26,397 nucleotides of DNA. Source: Akkermansiaceae bacterium UBA4145 (GTDB taxonomy: Bacteria > Verrucomicrobiota > Verrucomicrobiia > Verrucomicrobiales > Akkermansiaceae). The notes beneath the pieces are model-generated. The model was not told the DNA's origin. It was given only the letters and a program-made list of their open reading frames with translations, and did no database searches. Positions 10,125 to 18,018 of the stretch are shown here, in pieces. Within the stretch, counting starts at the first letter, position 1, and every line of letters starts with the position of its first letter. The position numbers and the translations under genes are program-made. The stretch spans positions 2,971-29,367 of the forward strand of contig DFWB01000049.1 of the NCBI GenBank assembly GCA_002380675.1. Reading direction: 5' to 3'.

Positions 10125-11569
10125 AAACGATTCACTCCCCCGCCTGCAGCGGTTTTGAGAGCCCGATCGGGCTCAGCCGAAGGAAGGCACTCCAATCATT
10201 CGGAATGGGTCTGGGATCTCTTGCGCTTGCCGACCTCGTGTCCGGAGAGCAGGCCCCAGAAACGCCCCAGCCCAAAGCGCCCCCTGCAAAGGCGAAGAGA
10301 GTCATTTTTCTGTTTCAGGCAGGCGGACCCTCTCAGATTGACCTTTACGACTGGAAGCCTCAACTCAAGGCGGACTCGGGCAAGGAGCTCCCTGCTTCTA
10401 TCCGTATGGGGCAGCGCCTCACCGCGATGTCCGGAAACCAGGCCAGCCTGCCCTTGGTCGGCACTCCCTTCAAAATGGAGCAGCACGGCGACTCCGGGTC
10501 CTGGGTCAACAGTGATATTCTGCCTCATATTGCGGGCATCGCCGACGACATCTGCTTCCTCAAGTCCATGCACACCGAGGCCATCAACCATGGCCCCGGG
10601 GTGACCTTCATGCAAACCGGCTCACAGTTTCCCGGACGCCCGAGTATGGGGGCATGGCTGGACTTTGGTCTCGGATCAATGAACAGCGACCTGCCCTCCT
10701 TCGTAGTGATGGTCACCAAGAACAAGGGGGGCCAACCGCTCGTCTCCCGACTCTGGGGCAGCGGCTTTCTTCCAGGGAAGCATGATGGGGTCCGCTTCCG
10801 GGCTGACAAGGATGCGATCCTATACCTGAACAGCCCAGAGGGCATCGACCGCACAAACCGCAGGAAGGTCCTGGATCACCTCCGAGAGCTTCACGAGATT
10901 CAGCTTCAGGAAACAGGAGACCCTGCCCTCGAAACCCGGATCGCCCAATACGAGATGGCCTTCAACATGCAACGGTCGATCCCTGAGGTCACGGATCTCT
11001 CGGATGAACCGGAGAGCACCTACAAGCTCTACGGCGAAGACGCAAGAAAGCCGGGATCTTTTGCTGCGAACTGTCTTCTCGCCAGGCGACTGGCGGAAAA
11101 AGACGTTCGATTCATCCAGCTCTACCATCAGGGCTGGGACCAGCATGGGGGATTGCCCGGGGGCATCAAGAATCAGTGCCGAGAGACTGACCGAGCCTCC
11201 GCAGCATTAGTCACGGATCTGAAGAATCGCGGCTTGCTGGAGGACACTTTAGTAATTTGGGGAGGTGAATTCGGCCGCACAAGTTACTGCCAGGGCAGGT
11301 TCAACGCCGGCAACTTCGGGAGGGATCATCACGGGCGCTGTTTCACGATGTGGATGGCGGGCGGGGGGAGCAAGGGCGGGACCACCTACGGGGCTACTGA
11401 CGATTACAGTTACAATGTCGCGGAGAACCCCGTTCACATTCACGACCTCCATGCTACTATTCTTCATCTTCTGGGCATCGATCATGAAAGTCTCACTTAC
11501 AAATATCAGGGGCGTCATTTCCGCCTTACTGATGTCCACGGAAAGGTGATCCGGGGAGCACTGGCTTAA
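10121..11569 (+). CDS. Tat-exported DUF1501 protein (alkaline phosphatase/sulfatase-like fold)
   Basis: 482 residues. The N-terminus carries a twin-arginine motif, LSRRKALQSFG (residues 18-28), followed by a hydrophobic stretch, so folded export through Tat is predicted, often linked to metal loading in the cytoplasm. The body is DUF1501: QAGGPSQIDLYDWKP near the start, HQGWDQHGG in the middle, and the metal-site-like blocks GGEFGRTSYC, NFGRDHH and HIHDLHATILHLLGIDH in the C-terminal third. The family is distantly related to the alkaline phosphatase/sulfatase superfamily, but no formylglycine motif is present and no activity has been established that I know of. It overlaps the upstream heme protein gene by ATGA (10121-10124), so equimolar production and a joint role are likely. 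Confidence 0.92.
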   Translation: MKTIHSPACSGFESPIGLSRRKALQSFGMGLGSLALADLVSGEQAPETPQPKAPPAKAKRVIFLFQAGGPSQIDLYDWKPQLKADSGKELPASIRMGQRLTAMSGNQASLPLVGTPFKMEQHGDSGSWVNSDILPHIAGIADDICFLKSMHTEAINHGPGVTFMQTGSQFPGRPSMGAWLDFGLGSMNSDLPSFVVMVTKNKGGQPLVSRLWGSGFLPGKHDGVRFRADKDAILYLNSPEGIDRTNRRKVLDHLRELHEIQLQETGDPALETRIAQYEMAFNMQRSIPEVTDLSDEPESTYKLYGEDARKPGSFAANCLLARRLAEKDVRFIQLYHQGWDQHGGLPGGIKNQCRETDRASAALVTDLKNRGLLEDTLVIWGGEFGRTSYCQGRFNAGNFGRDHHGRCFTMWMAGGGSKGGTTYGATDDYSYNVAENPVHIHDLHATILHLLGIDHESLTYKYQGRHFRLTDVHGKVIRGALA

Positions 11570-11674
11570 ATTGATGTGTGCCTTTCCCCTCTTTAAACGG
11601 CATCTTTCTCGTGACAAACCTTGATCCGGAATCCTGAATAACAGCGAACCCAGTTTTCTTCTGCTCTCTTACTT

Positions 11675-14600
11675 ATGAAACGTCTTACTCTCTTTGTTCC
11701 CCTTCTCCTGGCTCTTCTTTGCCCCCTTCTCATGTCTGACAAGAAGGCTGAGGACATCAAACATATTGTCTTCATTGCAGGCAATCGAAGTCATGGCCCA
11801 GGTGAACACGAATTTTATGCCGGCTGCACTCTCCTCGCAAAAGCCCTCAACGAGCAAAGCGGCCTTAACGTGAAGGCAACTGTGCTTCGCGCGAATTGGC
11901 CAAACGAAGATAAGGCGATCGTTGAAAGCGCTGACACCATTGTGATCTACGCCGACCACGTGAGTGCTCATGGAGGACAGTGGGAATTCTTGAACGAGCT
12001 GGCAAAGAAAGGCGTTGGTATGGTTTTCATGCACTACGCGGTCCACCCCAGCAAGGAGATCGGTGAGAAATATTATCGCCCATGGATCGGGGGCGCGATG
12101 GAAAGTGGATGGTCAGTGAATCCGCACTGGGTTGCAGATCTCTCAATCATCCAGGATCATGAAATTGGCAATGGAGTTCCTGAAAAGGTAATCTGTCTTG
12201 ATGAGTGGTATTACAATATGCGCTTCGTGGAGGACCGCGAAAAAGTCCTCGACCTTTTCACGGCAGTTCCAACCCGGAAGAACATGCATCGATATATTAA
12301 CATGTGGAATAAGAATGGGGTAGAGGGACTAGAAAAGCAGCAGACCTTGATGTGGGGATACGAGCGCCCGGAAGGAGGGCGCGGTGTAGGATTCGTAGGT
12401 GGGCATTACCATCATAGCTGGGCAGTGGACGGGCTCCGCAAGGCCGTTCTTAACGCCATCGTCTGGACGGCAGGCATGAAGGTTCCCGAAGGAGGAGTGC
12501 TATCCAAAAGTCCCACCGAGGAAGAACTCAATGTCAACCTCGACAAAAAGGGACGGGTTAAACGAATCAAAATACCAGATCCCGCTGCATGGAAGAAACT
12601 TCCTCCCGCCAAGATCCAGACGGACCGAGAGGCGGGTTTTAACAAGGGTGCCGGAGCGAAGGTTCGACCAGCCCCGGCACCCCAGAAGAAAAACTCTCCA
12701 AGCGCCGCTTCACCGGAGCCCGCGCTCGCTGGCAAAGAAATTCAGCCTGAGGCAACCCCCGCTCCGAAGACGATCCCAGACACGGGTATTCTGCTGCCAG
12801 GCGATCTCGAGATTACAACCTGGGCTGAAGGGCCGATGCTGGCCCGCCCCCTGAGTATGGATACGGACCACGCCGGGCGGATCTGGGTAGCAGAACGACA
12901 CGCCACCGATACACACCCGAACGGGTCTCGCATCGTCATCCTGGAAGACAAGGATCACGACGGCAAGGCCGACAAATCTCATGTTTTTCTCGAAGATAGC
13001 GCGCTGGAGGGGCCTCTGGAAATCAGCGTCTTTGGAAACAGGGTCGTGGCCTTCAATCCTCCTCATCTGACCGTTTACACCGACACAAACGAGAACCTCG
13101 TCTTCGAACCAGAGATAGACAAGTGCGAGAATCTTCTCAGCGGATTTAAGCGGGGCAGAGATACTGATAGCGTACCGGCGATCTTCGGAGGCCCGGATGG
13201 GAGGTGGTACTTTGGCCATGATCAGGCAGGAGCGGAGTTTAAGGACAAGGGTGGAGTGAACTTCATCGTGAGGAGCCCATCCCTGCGCGACGAGCCGAAC
13301 AAGCCCGAGAACGCCCGTGACCTGACCAGCCAGACCAGCGGGGACGGGAAAGTCTGGGTCGGGGGTTTCGCCGCCAGCGTCAATCCGGACGGGTCCGGAT
13401 TACGTATTGTAGGTCATGGTTTCAACCGGAGTGTGGGACAGACGATGACCTCTTTCGGAGATATGTTTCAAAATGACCAAAGTGACACCAGGTCCTGCCG
13501 GGTTACCTGGCTCATGGAGGGTAGCTTCCTTGGATTCTGTTCTCCAGATGGTCGACGAACGTGGCAAAAAGATCAGCGCCCTGGCCAGCCAGACTCCGAT
13601 GCCGAATGGCGACAGTGGGATCCGGGAACTCTTTCAGCCGGGGACACCTACGACAGGGGCTCCCCTCGTGGAATGTGCTTTTATGAAAATGGCTCTCTTC
13701 CCAGAAGGTATGCGGGGCTTCTCGCAAGTTGCGATGCTGAGCGCGGTGAAGTATTTGGATATTTTCCTGTCATGGAAAAGTCGAGTTTCAAGCTCGAGCG
13801 TTTCTCCCTCGTGAAATCGAGAACACCAGATGGGTTTCATCCAATTGATATTCTGGTGGGTCCTGATGGGGCCTTATATCTCGCCACCGCTGATACCCTT
13901 AAGAATCCCCCCTCCGCACAAGAGGTCTCGCCCAGTGCAGGCACAATCTATCGGATTGCTCCGAAGGACTTCCGCCCTACCCCTAAACCACTACCTGCAG
14001 ATCCTATCAAACGCGCTCTCGCACTTCTCTCCAGCCCGGCCCAGAATGTGAGGTTCTCAGGGGTTGAAACATTGCGGACTGCAAGGGAAAAGGCGCTCCC
14101 TGCCCTCCAAGGGATGCTGGGGCACTACGATGGATATCTTCAGGCACGCGCTCTCTGGGTGCTTCCCCACCTCGGGGCCGAAGGCAAACGCATTACCCGA
14201 AGCCTGCTTGAAAGCTCGGATGCCTCGACCCGGCTTCTTGCCTTTCGTTCACTGCGGGGCGCGGGCGAAGACTTCCTGGGGGCAGGAGCCCAGCTGGTTC
14301 CCGGAGGATTACTCAGAAAGTTCTACTCTGAAGAACCCAGCCCGGCAGTTCGGCGGGAGGTTGTCCTCTCCCTGCGCGACGCCAACCCCCAGCAGAAAGC
14401 AACCTCCGTGAGTTATTTTCTTCGCAGATGCAGCGCAAGCGATCCGGCATATCTCGAAGCCTGCGGCCTCGCGGCTGAAGGTGCCGAGGAGCTCATCTGG
14501 TCGAGGTTAAAAACATTGGCCGGTATTTCTCTCGCGCTGGAGTGGCCCGAAGCCTTCACGAAAATCACTTGGCGCCTCCGTCCCAGCACTGCCATTCTCG

Positions 14601-14842
14601 ATCTCCGTAAGCGTGCGCTCTCCGAAAGCCTTTCGGACGACGCTCGAATTATGGCGGTGGAGACTCTTGCATTGAGTCGTGACGTCGAAGTTGTCCGAAC
14701 TCTCATTGAAATCGCCAAGGCTAAAGGCCCAGTTGGTAAAGAAGCCCGGCGCTGGCTCTTCCATCTTGCCGGGACACGGTGGGTCGACCTCGACCTTGTG
14801 CCCCTCCTCAAGGCACACGGGATCATTGAACAGGAAAACTAA
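11675..14842 (+). CDS. ThuA domain + PVC-type beta-propeller dehydrogenase-like domain + helical repeats, exported
   Basis: 1055 residues with a Sec signal peptide (MKRLTLFVPLLLALLCPLL). Residues about 30-270 form a ThuA (trehalose-utilisation) domain: HIVFIAGNRSHG, VFMHYAVHP and GFVGGHYHHSWA; ThuA is a class I glutamine amidotransferase-like fold implicated in disaccharide use. A low-complexity Pro/Ala/Lys linker (about 315-365) leads to a PVC membrane-bound dehydrogenase-type beta-propeller (about 371-765), opening with GDLEITTWAEGP and closing with GTIYRIAPKDF. Residues about 775-1055 are HEAT-like helical repeats. Relatives commonly end in a cytochrome c domain, but no CxxCH is present here, so this version is probably heme-free or uses a partner. 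It starts 105 bases after the DUF1501 gene and could be co-transcribed. Probable periplasmic sugar oxidoreductase; the substrate is unknown. Confidence 0.88.
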   Translation: MKRLTLFVPLLLALLCPLLMSDKKAEDIKHIVFIAGNRSHGPGEHEFYAGCTLLAKALNEQSGLNVKATVLRANWPNEDKAIVESADTIVIYADHVSAHGGQWEFLNELAKKGVGMVFMHYAVHPSKEIGEKYYRPWIGGAMESGWSVNPHWVADLSIIQDHEIGNGVPEKVICLDEWYYNMRFVEDREKVLDLFTAVPTRKNMHRYINMWNKNGVEGLEKQQTLMWGYERPEGGRGVGFVGGHYHHSWAVDGLRKAVLNAIVWTAGMKVPEGGVLSKSPTEEELNVNLDKKGRVKRIKIPDPAAWKKLPPAKIQTDREAGFNKGAGAKVRPAPAPQKKNSPSAASPEPALAGKEIQPEATPAPKTIPDTGILLPGDLEITTWAEGPMLARPLSMDTDHAGRIWVAERHATDTHPNGSRIVILEDKDHDGKADKSHVFLEDSALEGPLEISVFGNRVVAFNPPHLTVYTDTNENLVFEPEIDKCENLLSGFKRGRDTDSVPAIFGGPDGRWYFGHDQAGAEFKDKGGVNFIVRSPSLRDEPNKPENARDLTSQTSGDGKVWVGGFAASVNPDGSGLRIVGHGFNRSVGQTMTSFGDMFQNDQSDTRSCRVTWLMEGSFLGFCSPDGRRTWQKDQRPGQPDSDAEWRQWDPGTLSAGDTYDRGSPRGMCFYENGSLPRRYAGLLASCDAERGEVFGYFPVMEKSSFKLERFSLVKSRTPDGFHPIDILVGPDGALYLATADTLKNPPSAQEVSPSAGTIYRIAPKDFRPTPKPLPADPIKRALALLSSPAQNVRFSGVETLRTAREKALPALQGMLGHYDGYLQARALWVLPHLGAEGKRITRSLLESSDASTRLLAFRSLRGAGEDFLGAGAQLVPGGLLRKFYSEEPSPAVRREVVLSLRDANPQQKATSVSYFLRRCSASDPAYLEACGLAAEGAEELIWSRLKTLAGISLALEWPEAFTKITWRLRPSTAILDLRKRALSESLSDDARIMAVETLALSRDVEVVRTLIEIAKAKGPVGKEARRWLFHLAGTRWVDLDLVPLLKAHGIIEQEN

Positions 14843-14886
14843 GCCAGCTTCCGGTCTGGCAGTTACGGGAGTAACATTCGAGGGGA

Positions 14887-14976
14887 ATGAAACTCGCAGC
14901 TCTGATCTTCGTCCTCAGTCTTGGAATCGACTCTTCAGCGAGAATGCAGGTTCGATCCAGCATTGTTCTCATCTAA
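14887..14976 (+). CDS. Possible 29-residue signal-peptide-like small ORF or gene remnant
   Basis: ATG at 14887 opens MKLAALIFVLSLGIDSSA, which looks like a complete Sec signal peptide, then runs only 11 more residues to TAA at 14974-14976. It sits 83 bases before the second sulfatase gene, whose signal peptide ends in the similar LLSASIDSAIS. It may be the stump of a lost sulfatase-like gene, a leader peptide, or chance. AGGGGA directly abuts the ATG, too close to act as a normal ribosome binding site. Confidence 0.3.
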   Translation: MKLAALIFVLSLGIDSSARMQVRSSIVLI

Positions 14977-15058
14977 ACTGATTGCCAAGGCTACGCAGAA
15001 TAACACCCTTCACCTCACCAGACCTGGTCTGGCTGCCCCACTGAACAGACCTCTTGCC

Positions 15059-16480
15059 ATGCGCTATCTCATCACCATTTTGGCCCTTCTCTCAGCTAGT
15101 ATAGACTCCGCGATTTCCGGGGACAAATTACCACATATTCTGATCATCCTCGTTGACGACATGGGATACGGTGACGTGGGCGCTTATAATCCTGACTCCA
15201 AGATTCCCACCCCTCATCTCGACAAACTTAGTCAGGAGGGCATGCGGTTTACCGATGCTCATGCCCCGGGCCCCTTATGCCATCTTTCCCGATACGGCCT
15301 TCTGACTGGGCAATATCCCTTTCGAGCCAACACCAGCGCATGGCGCAGACAGCCCTCCATAAAGGGCGGGCAGCTCACCATTGCTTCGCTCCTTAAGAAC
15401 AAGGGCTACAACACAGCCATGGTAGGAAAGTGGCACCTGGGATTCCGGGAAGAGGGATACGAAAAGCCTCTGGCCGGCGGACCGGTGGATGTTGGATTTA
15501 ATTCATTCTTTGGCATCAGAGCTTCAACCGACATCCCTCCATATTACTATATCCGTGGCAGCAAAGCTGTTCAGCCCCCGACGAACACCATCGGGGCTAA
15601 TGGCAGTGAGGGATGGTCCCGCATTCAGGGTGCATTCTGGCGAGCCGGAGGCATTGCCCCGGACCTGAAGCTCGCCGAGGTTCTCCCACGTTTCACCCGC
15701 GAGGCAATTTCCGTGATTAAAAACCACAAGCCTTCAGATCCCGATCCCCTGTTTCTCTATCTCGCCTACCCCGCACCCCATACTCCCTGGCTTCCCTCAC
15801 GGAAATTCAAGGGAAGAGGAGGCGCGGGCATGTATGGGGAGTTCTGCAGCATGGTGGATGCCGAGGTAGGCAAAGTCCTGCAAGCCCTGGAAACGCAAGA
15901 GCTTGCCTCCGACACCATGGTCATCTTTACCTCTGACAATGGCCCAGTCTGGTATGATGCGGACATCAAGCGATTTGGACATGACTCCGCAGGAGGCCTT
16001 AGGGGAATGAAGGCTGACGCATGGGAGGCTGGTCATCGGATGCCCTTCCTCCTGCGCTGGCCCGAGGTAGTGAAGCCAGGCTCCATTTCCTCACGTCTCA
16101 TTTGCTTCACGGACCTGATGGCTACGTTTGCAGACCTGACCAGCACCAAGCTGCCCGCGGGCAAAGCTCTGGACAGCCAGAGCTTTCTCCCCGCCCTTAC
16201 TGACCCCTCCGCTCCGCACCTGCCGAGGGAGCCGATCGTCATGAAAGCTGGTAGCGGCGCCATGATGATCAGAGAGGGAAAATGGAAACTGATTGATCAG
16301 CTTGGCTCTGGCGGATTCTCAAGCCCCAAGCGGGTCCGCCCGGAAAAGGGAGGGCCAACAGGTCAACTTTACGATCTTTCCTCGGATCCCTCCGAGAAAA
16401 CAAACCTGTGGAGTGAGTATCCGGAGCTAGTTCAAAGGCTTAGCAAGCGACTGGAGCAGATCGCCGGTGAGGACCTTTGA
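15059..16480 (+). CDS. Exported sulfatase with atypical CHLSR active-site motif
   Basis: 473 residues from ATG 15059, which gives a signal peptide (MRYLITILALLSASIDSAISG); upstream in-frame alternatives such as TTG 14921 add a non-signal extension and are rejected. Sulfatase landmarks: DDMGYGD with D33-D34, GKWHLG with K124, and SDNGP with D293-N294. The formylglycine region reads PLCHLSRYGLLTGQYPFR with Cys74, so the Pro of the usual C-x-P-x-R is Leu. The rest of the signature is intact, which argues for a working enzyme rather than a decayed gene, but maturation by formylglycine-generating enzyme may be altered. Predicted to hydrolyse sulfate esters in the periplasm or outside the cell. Substrate class cannot be told from sequence alone. 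Confidence 0.9.
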   Translation: MRYLITILALLSASIDSAISGDKLPHILIILVDDMGYGDVGAYNPDSKIPTPHLDKLSQEGMRFTDAHAPGPLCHLSRYGLLTGQYPFRANTSAWRRQPSIKGGQLTIASLLKNKGYNTAMVGKWHLGFREEGYEKPLAGGPVDVGFNSFFGIRASTDIPPYYYIRGSKAVQPPTNTIGANGSEGWSRIQGAFWRAGGIAPDLKLAEVLPRFTREAISVIKNHKPSDPDPLFLYLAYPAPHTPWLPSRKFKGRGGAGMYGEFCSMVDAEVGKVLQALETQELASDTMVIFTSDNGPVWYDADIKRFGHDSAGGLRGMKADAWEAGHRMPFLLRWPEVVKPGSISSRLICFTDLMATFADLTSTKLPAGKALDSQSFLPALTDPSAPHLPREPIVMKAGSGAMMIREGKWKLIDQLGSGGFSSPKRVRPEKGGPTGQLYDLSSDPSEKTNLWSEYPELVQRLSKRLEQIAGEDL

Positions 16481-16568
16481 GCGATCCGCCTCGAACGGCA
16501 TTTTCCCGCGATCTAGCCGCTGTTTGCCGCAAATATCACTGCAAATCGGCTCCAAAACCCCATCTCCG

Positions 16569-16665
16569 GTCAAGAGCAGGGTTGACGCAAAGGCCTCAGA
16601 GTCTGAGGATCCGCGCCCCAATCACCCGCGGCACCGGAATCTGCTGCGCCAACCGACACTACCTC
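16569..16665 (+). promoter_or_regulatory. Candidate structured leader before metY (unclassified)
   Basis: Three consecutive stems can be drawn: GTCAA/TTGAC (16569-16573 with 16582-16586), CCTCAG/CTGAGG (16594-16599 with 16603-16608) and CCGCG/CGCGG (16611-16615 with 16627-16631). The first loop contains AGCAG (16575-16579), complementary to CTGCT at 16641-16645, allowing a pseudoknot. A competing stem, GCGGCA with TGCTGC (16628-16633 with 16642-16647), would exclude both the third stem and the pseudoknot. It resembles none of the SAM or SAH riboswitch consensus patterns I know. In GC-rich DNA such stems can be chance. Confidence 0.3.
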
Positions 16666-17955
16666 ATGAACATAGAAACACTCTGCCTCCACGGTGGTCA
16701 GGAACCGGATCCATCTACGAACGCTCGTGCCGTTCCCCTGCACCGGACCACATCGTTCGTCTTCAACAGTACCGAGCATGCCGCGAATCTTTTTGCCCTG
16801 AAGGAACTCGGTAACATCTACAGCCGGATCATGAACCCCACTCAGGCGGTCCTTGAATCACGGGTTGCTCTTCTTGAGGGGGCACATGAGCTTGCCGCTC
16901 TTGCTCTCAGCTCAGGCACGAGTGGAGTATTCTATTCCATTATCAACCTCGCCCAAGCTGGCGACAATATCGTCTCTGCCCGCAATCTCTACGGAGGTTC
17001 TTACACCCAGTTCAACGATATCCTCCCTGCTCTTGGTATCGAAGTGCGGTTCGTGGACTCACAAGATCCGGACGAATTTGCCCGGGCCGCAGATGAGAAT
17101 ACCCGAGCCTTCTTCACCGAGACGGTTTCCAATCCCGCACTTGAGGTCGCTGATCTCGAGGCCATCTCACAGCATGCCAAAGCCTGCGGGGTTCCCCTGA
17201 TCGTAGACTCGACATTTTCCACTCCCTACCTCACCAGGCCGATCGAGCACGGCGCGGATATTGTCGTTCACTCTCTCACCAAATGGTTCGGCGGCCACGG
17301 CACAGGAATCGGAGGCGTTGTAGTCGACGCTGGCCAGTTCAACTGGGGAGCAGGAAAGCACCCACTCTATGACACTCCGGACTCGTCCTATCACGGACTG
17401 CGCTGGGGTCACGACCTCCCCCCGGAGCTGTCCCCTCTCGCTTTCATTCTACGGATGCGGACTGTTCCCCTCCGTAATCTCGGCGCATGTATTTCACCTG
17501 ATAATGCCTGGATCTTCCTGCAGGGTATCGAAACTCTGCCACTCCGCATGGAGCGCCACTGTGAAAACGCCCTCGCGGTTGCGAAGCATCTGCAGAACCA
17601 CGAAGCCGTGGAATGGGTCCGGTATCCCGGTCTGGAAGACAGTCCGGAGTATGAGAAAAATCAAAAATACATCCGGGGTAAAGGTGGCGCCATGGTGGTC
17701 TTCGGCATCAAGGGTGGCGCTGACGCAGGAAAGGCCTTTATTGAGGCCCTCGAGCTGCACTCACACCTTGCCAATGTGGGTGACGCTAAGTCTCTTGCCA
17801 TCCATCCCGCAACCACGACCCATTCGCAGCTCAACGAGGAGCAGCAAGCGGCGGGCGGGATCACTCCCGAACTGATTCGTCTGTCCGTCGGCATTGAGAA
17901 TATCTCCGACATTGTAGCCGACCTCGACCAGGCTCTTGCGAAAACCAGTTCCTGA
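16666..17955 (+). CDS. metY: O-acetylhomoserine sulfhydrylase (PLP-dependent, MetY type)
   Basis: 429 residues from ATG 16666, the usual length for the family and the usual N-terminus (MNIETLCLHGGQEPDPSTNARAVPL...); an upstream TTG at 16477 would add a 63-residue tail unlike the family and is rejected. This Cys/Met-metabolism PLP enzyme forms homocysteine from O-acetylhomoserine and sulfide in the cytoplasm. Visible features: YSRIMNPT near the start, the cofactor-phosphate loop SSGTSG, DSTFSTPYL, the PLP lysine in HSLTKWFGG (K206), and the C-terminal block GDAKSLAIHPATTTHSQL with RLSVGIE. It lies 185 bases after a sulfatase gene, with no metX or other methionine gene in the window. The 185-base leader may fold. 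Cystathionine gamma-synthase-type specificity is less likely given the length and the large insert around NWGAGKHPLYDTPDSSYHGL. Confidence 0.93.
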   Translation: MNIETLCLHGGQEPDPSTNARAVPLHRTTSFVFNSTEHAANLFALKELGNIYSRIMNPTQAVLESRVALLEGAHELAALALSSGTSGVFYSIINLAQAGDNIVSARNLYGGSYTQFNDILPALGIEVRFVDSQDPDEFARAADENTRAFFTETVSNPALEVADLEAISQHAKACGVPLIVDSTFSTPYLTRPIEHGADIVVHSLTKWFGGHGTGIGGVVVDAGQFNWGAGKHPLYDTPDSSYHGLRWGHDLPPELSPLAFILRMRTVPLRNLGACISPDNAWIFLQGIETLPLRMERHCENALAVAKHLQNHEAVEWVRYPGLEDSPEYEKNQKYIRGKGGAMVVFGIKGGADAGKAFIEALELHSHLANVGDAKSLAIHPATTTHSQLNEEQQAAGGITPELIRLSVGIENISDIVADLDQALAKTSS

Positions 17956-18018
17956 CTGAGCACTCACAAATAGGGCAATCCGGATCTCTGGGGTCCTTCA
18001 ACCCCCTGCAATTCCATC

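Noticed and set aside
11570..11674. Promoter from GTGACA near 11611 before the ThuA fusion gene
   Set aside because: No -10 hexamer at an acceptable spacing.
14843..14860. Hairpin GCCAG...CTGGC directly after the ThuA-propeller gene as a terminator
   Set aside because: Only a 5-bp stem with an 8-base loop and no following T-run.
16581..16596. GTTGACGCAAAGGCC resembling part of a GEMM (cyclic-di-GMP) riboswitch core
   Set aside because: The upstream half of the GEMM consensus is missing and the following stem does not fit; treated only as an unclassified leader.
16477..16665. N-terminal extension of MetY from TTG 16477, overlapping the sulfatase stop
   Set aside because: The 63 added residues are Arg/Pro/Cys-rich and unlike the family; ATG 16666 gives the normal MetY N-terminus and length.
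17987..18005. GGGGT...ACCCC hairpin between metY and the SDR gene as a terminator
   Set aside because: Short stem, no T-tract, and it lies very close to the SDR start, so it does not show that the genes are separate units.
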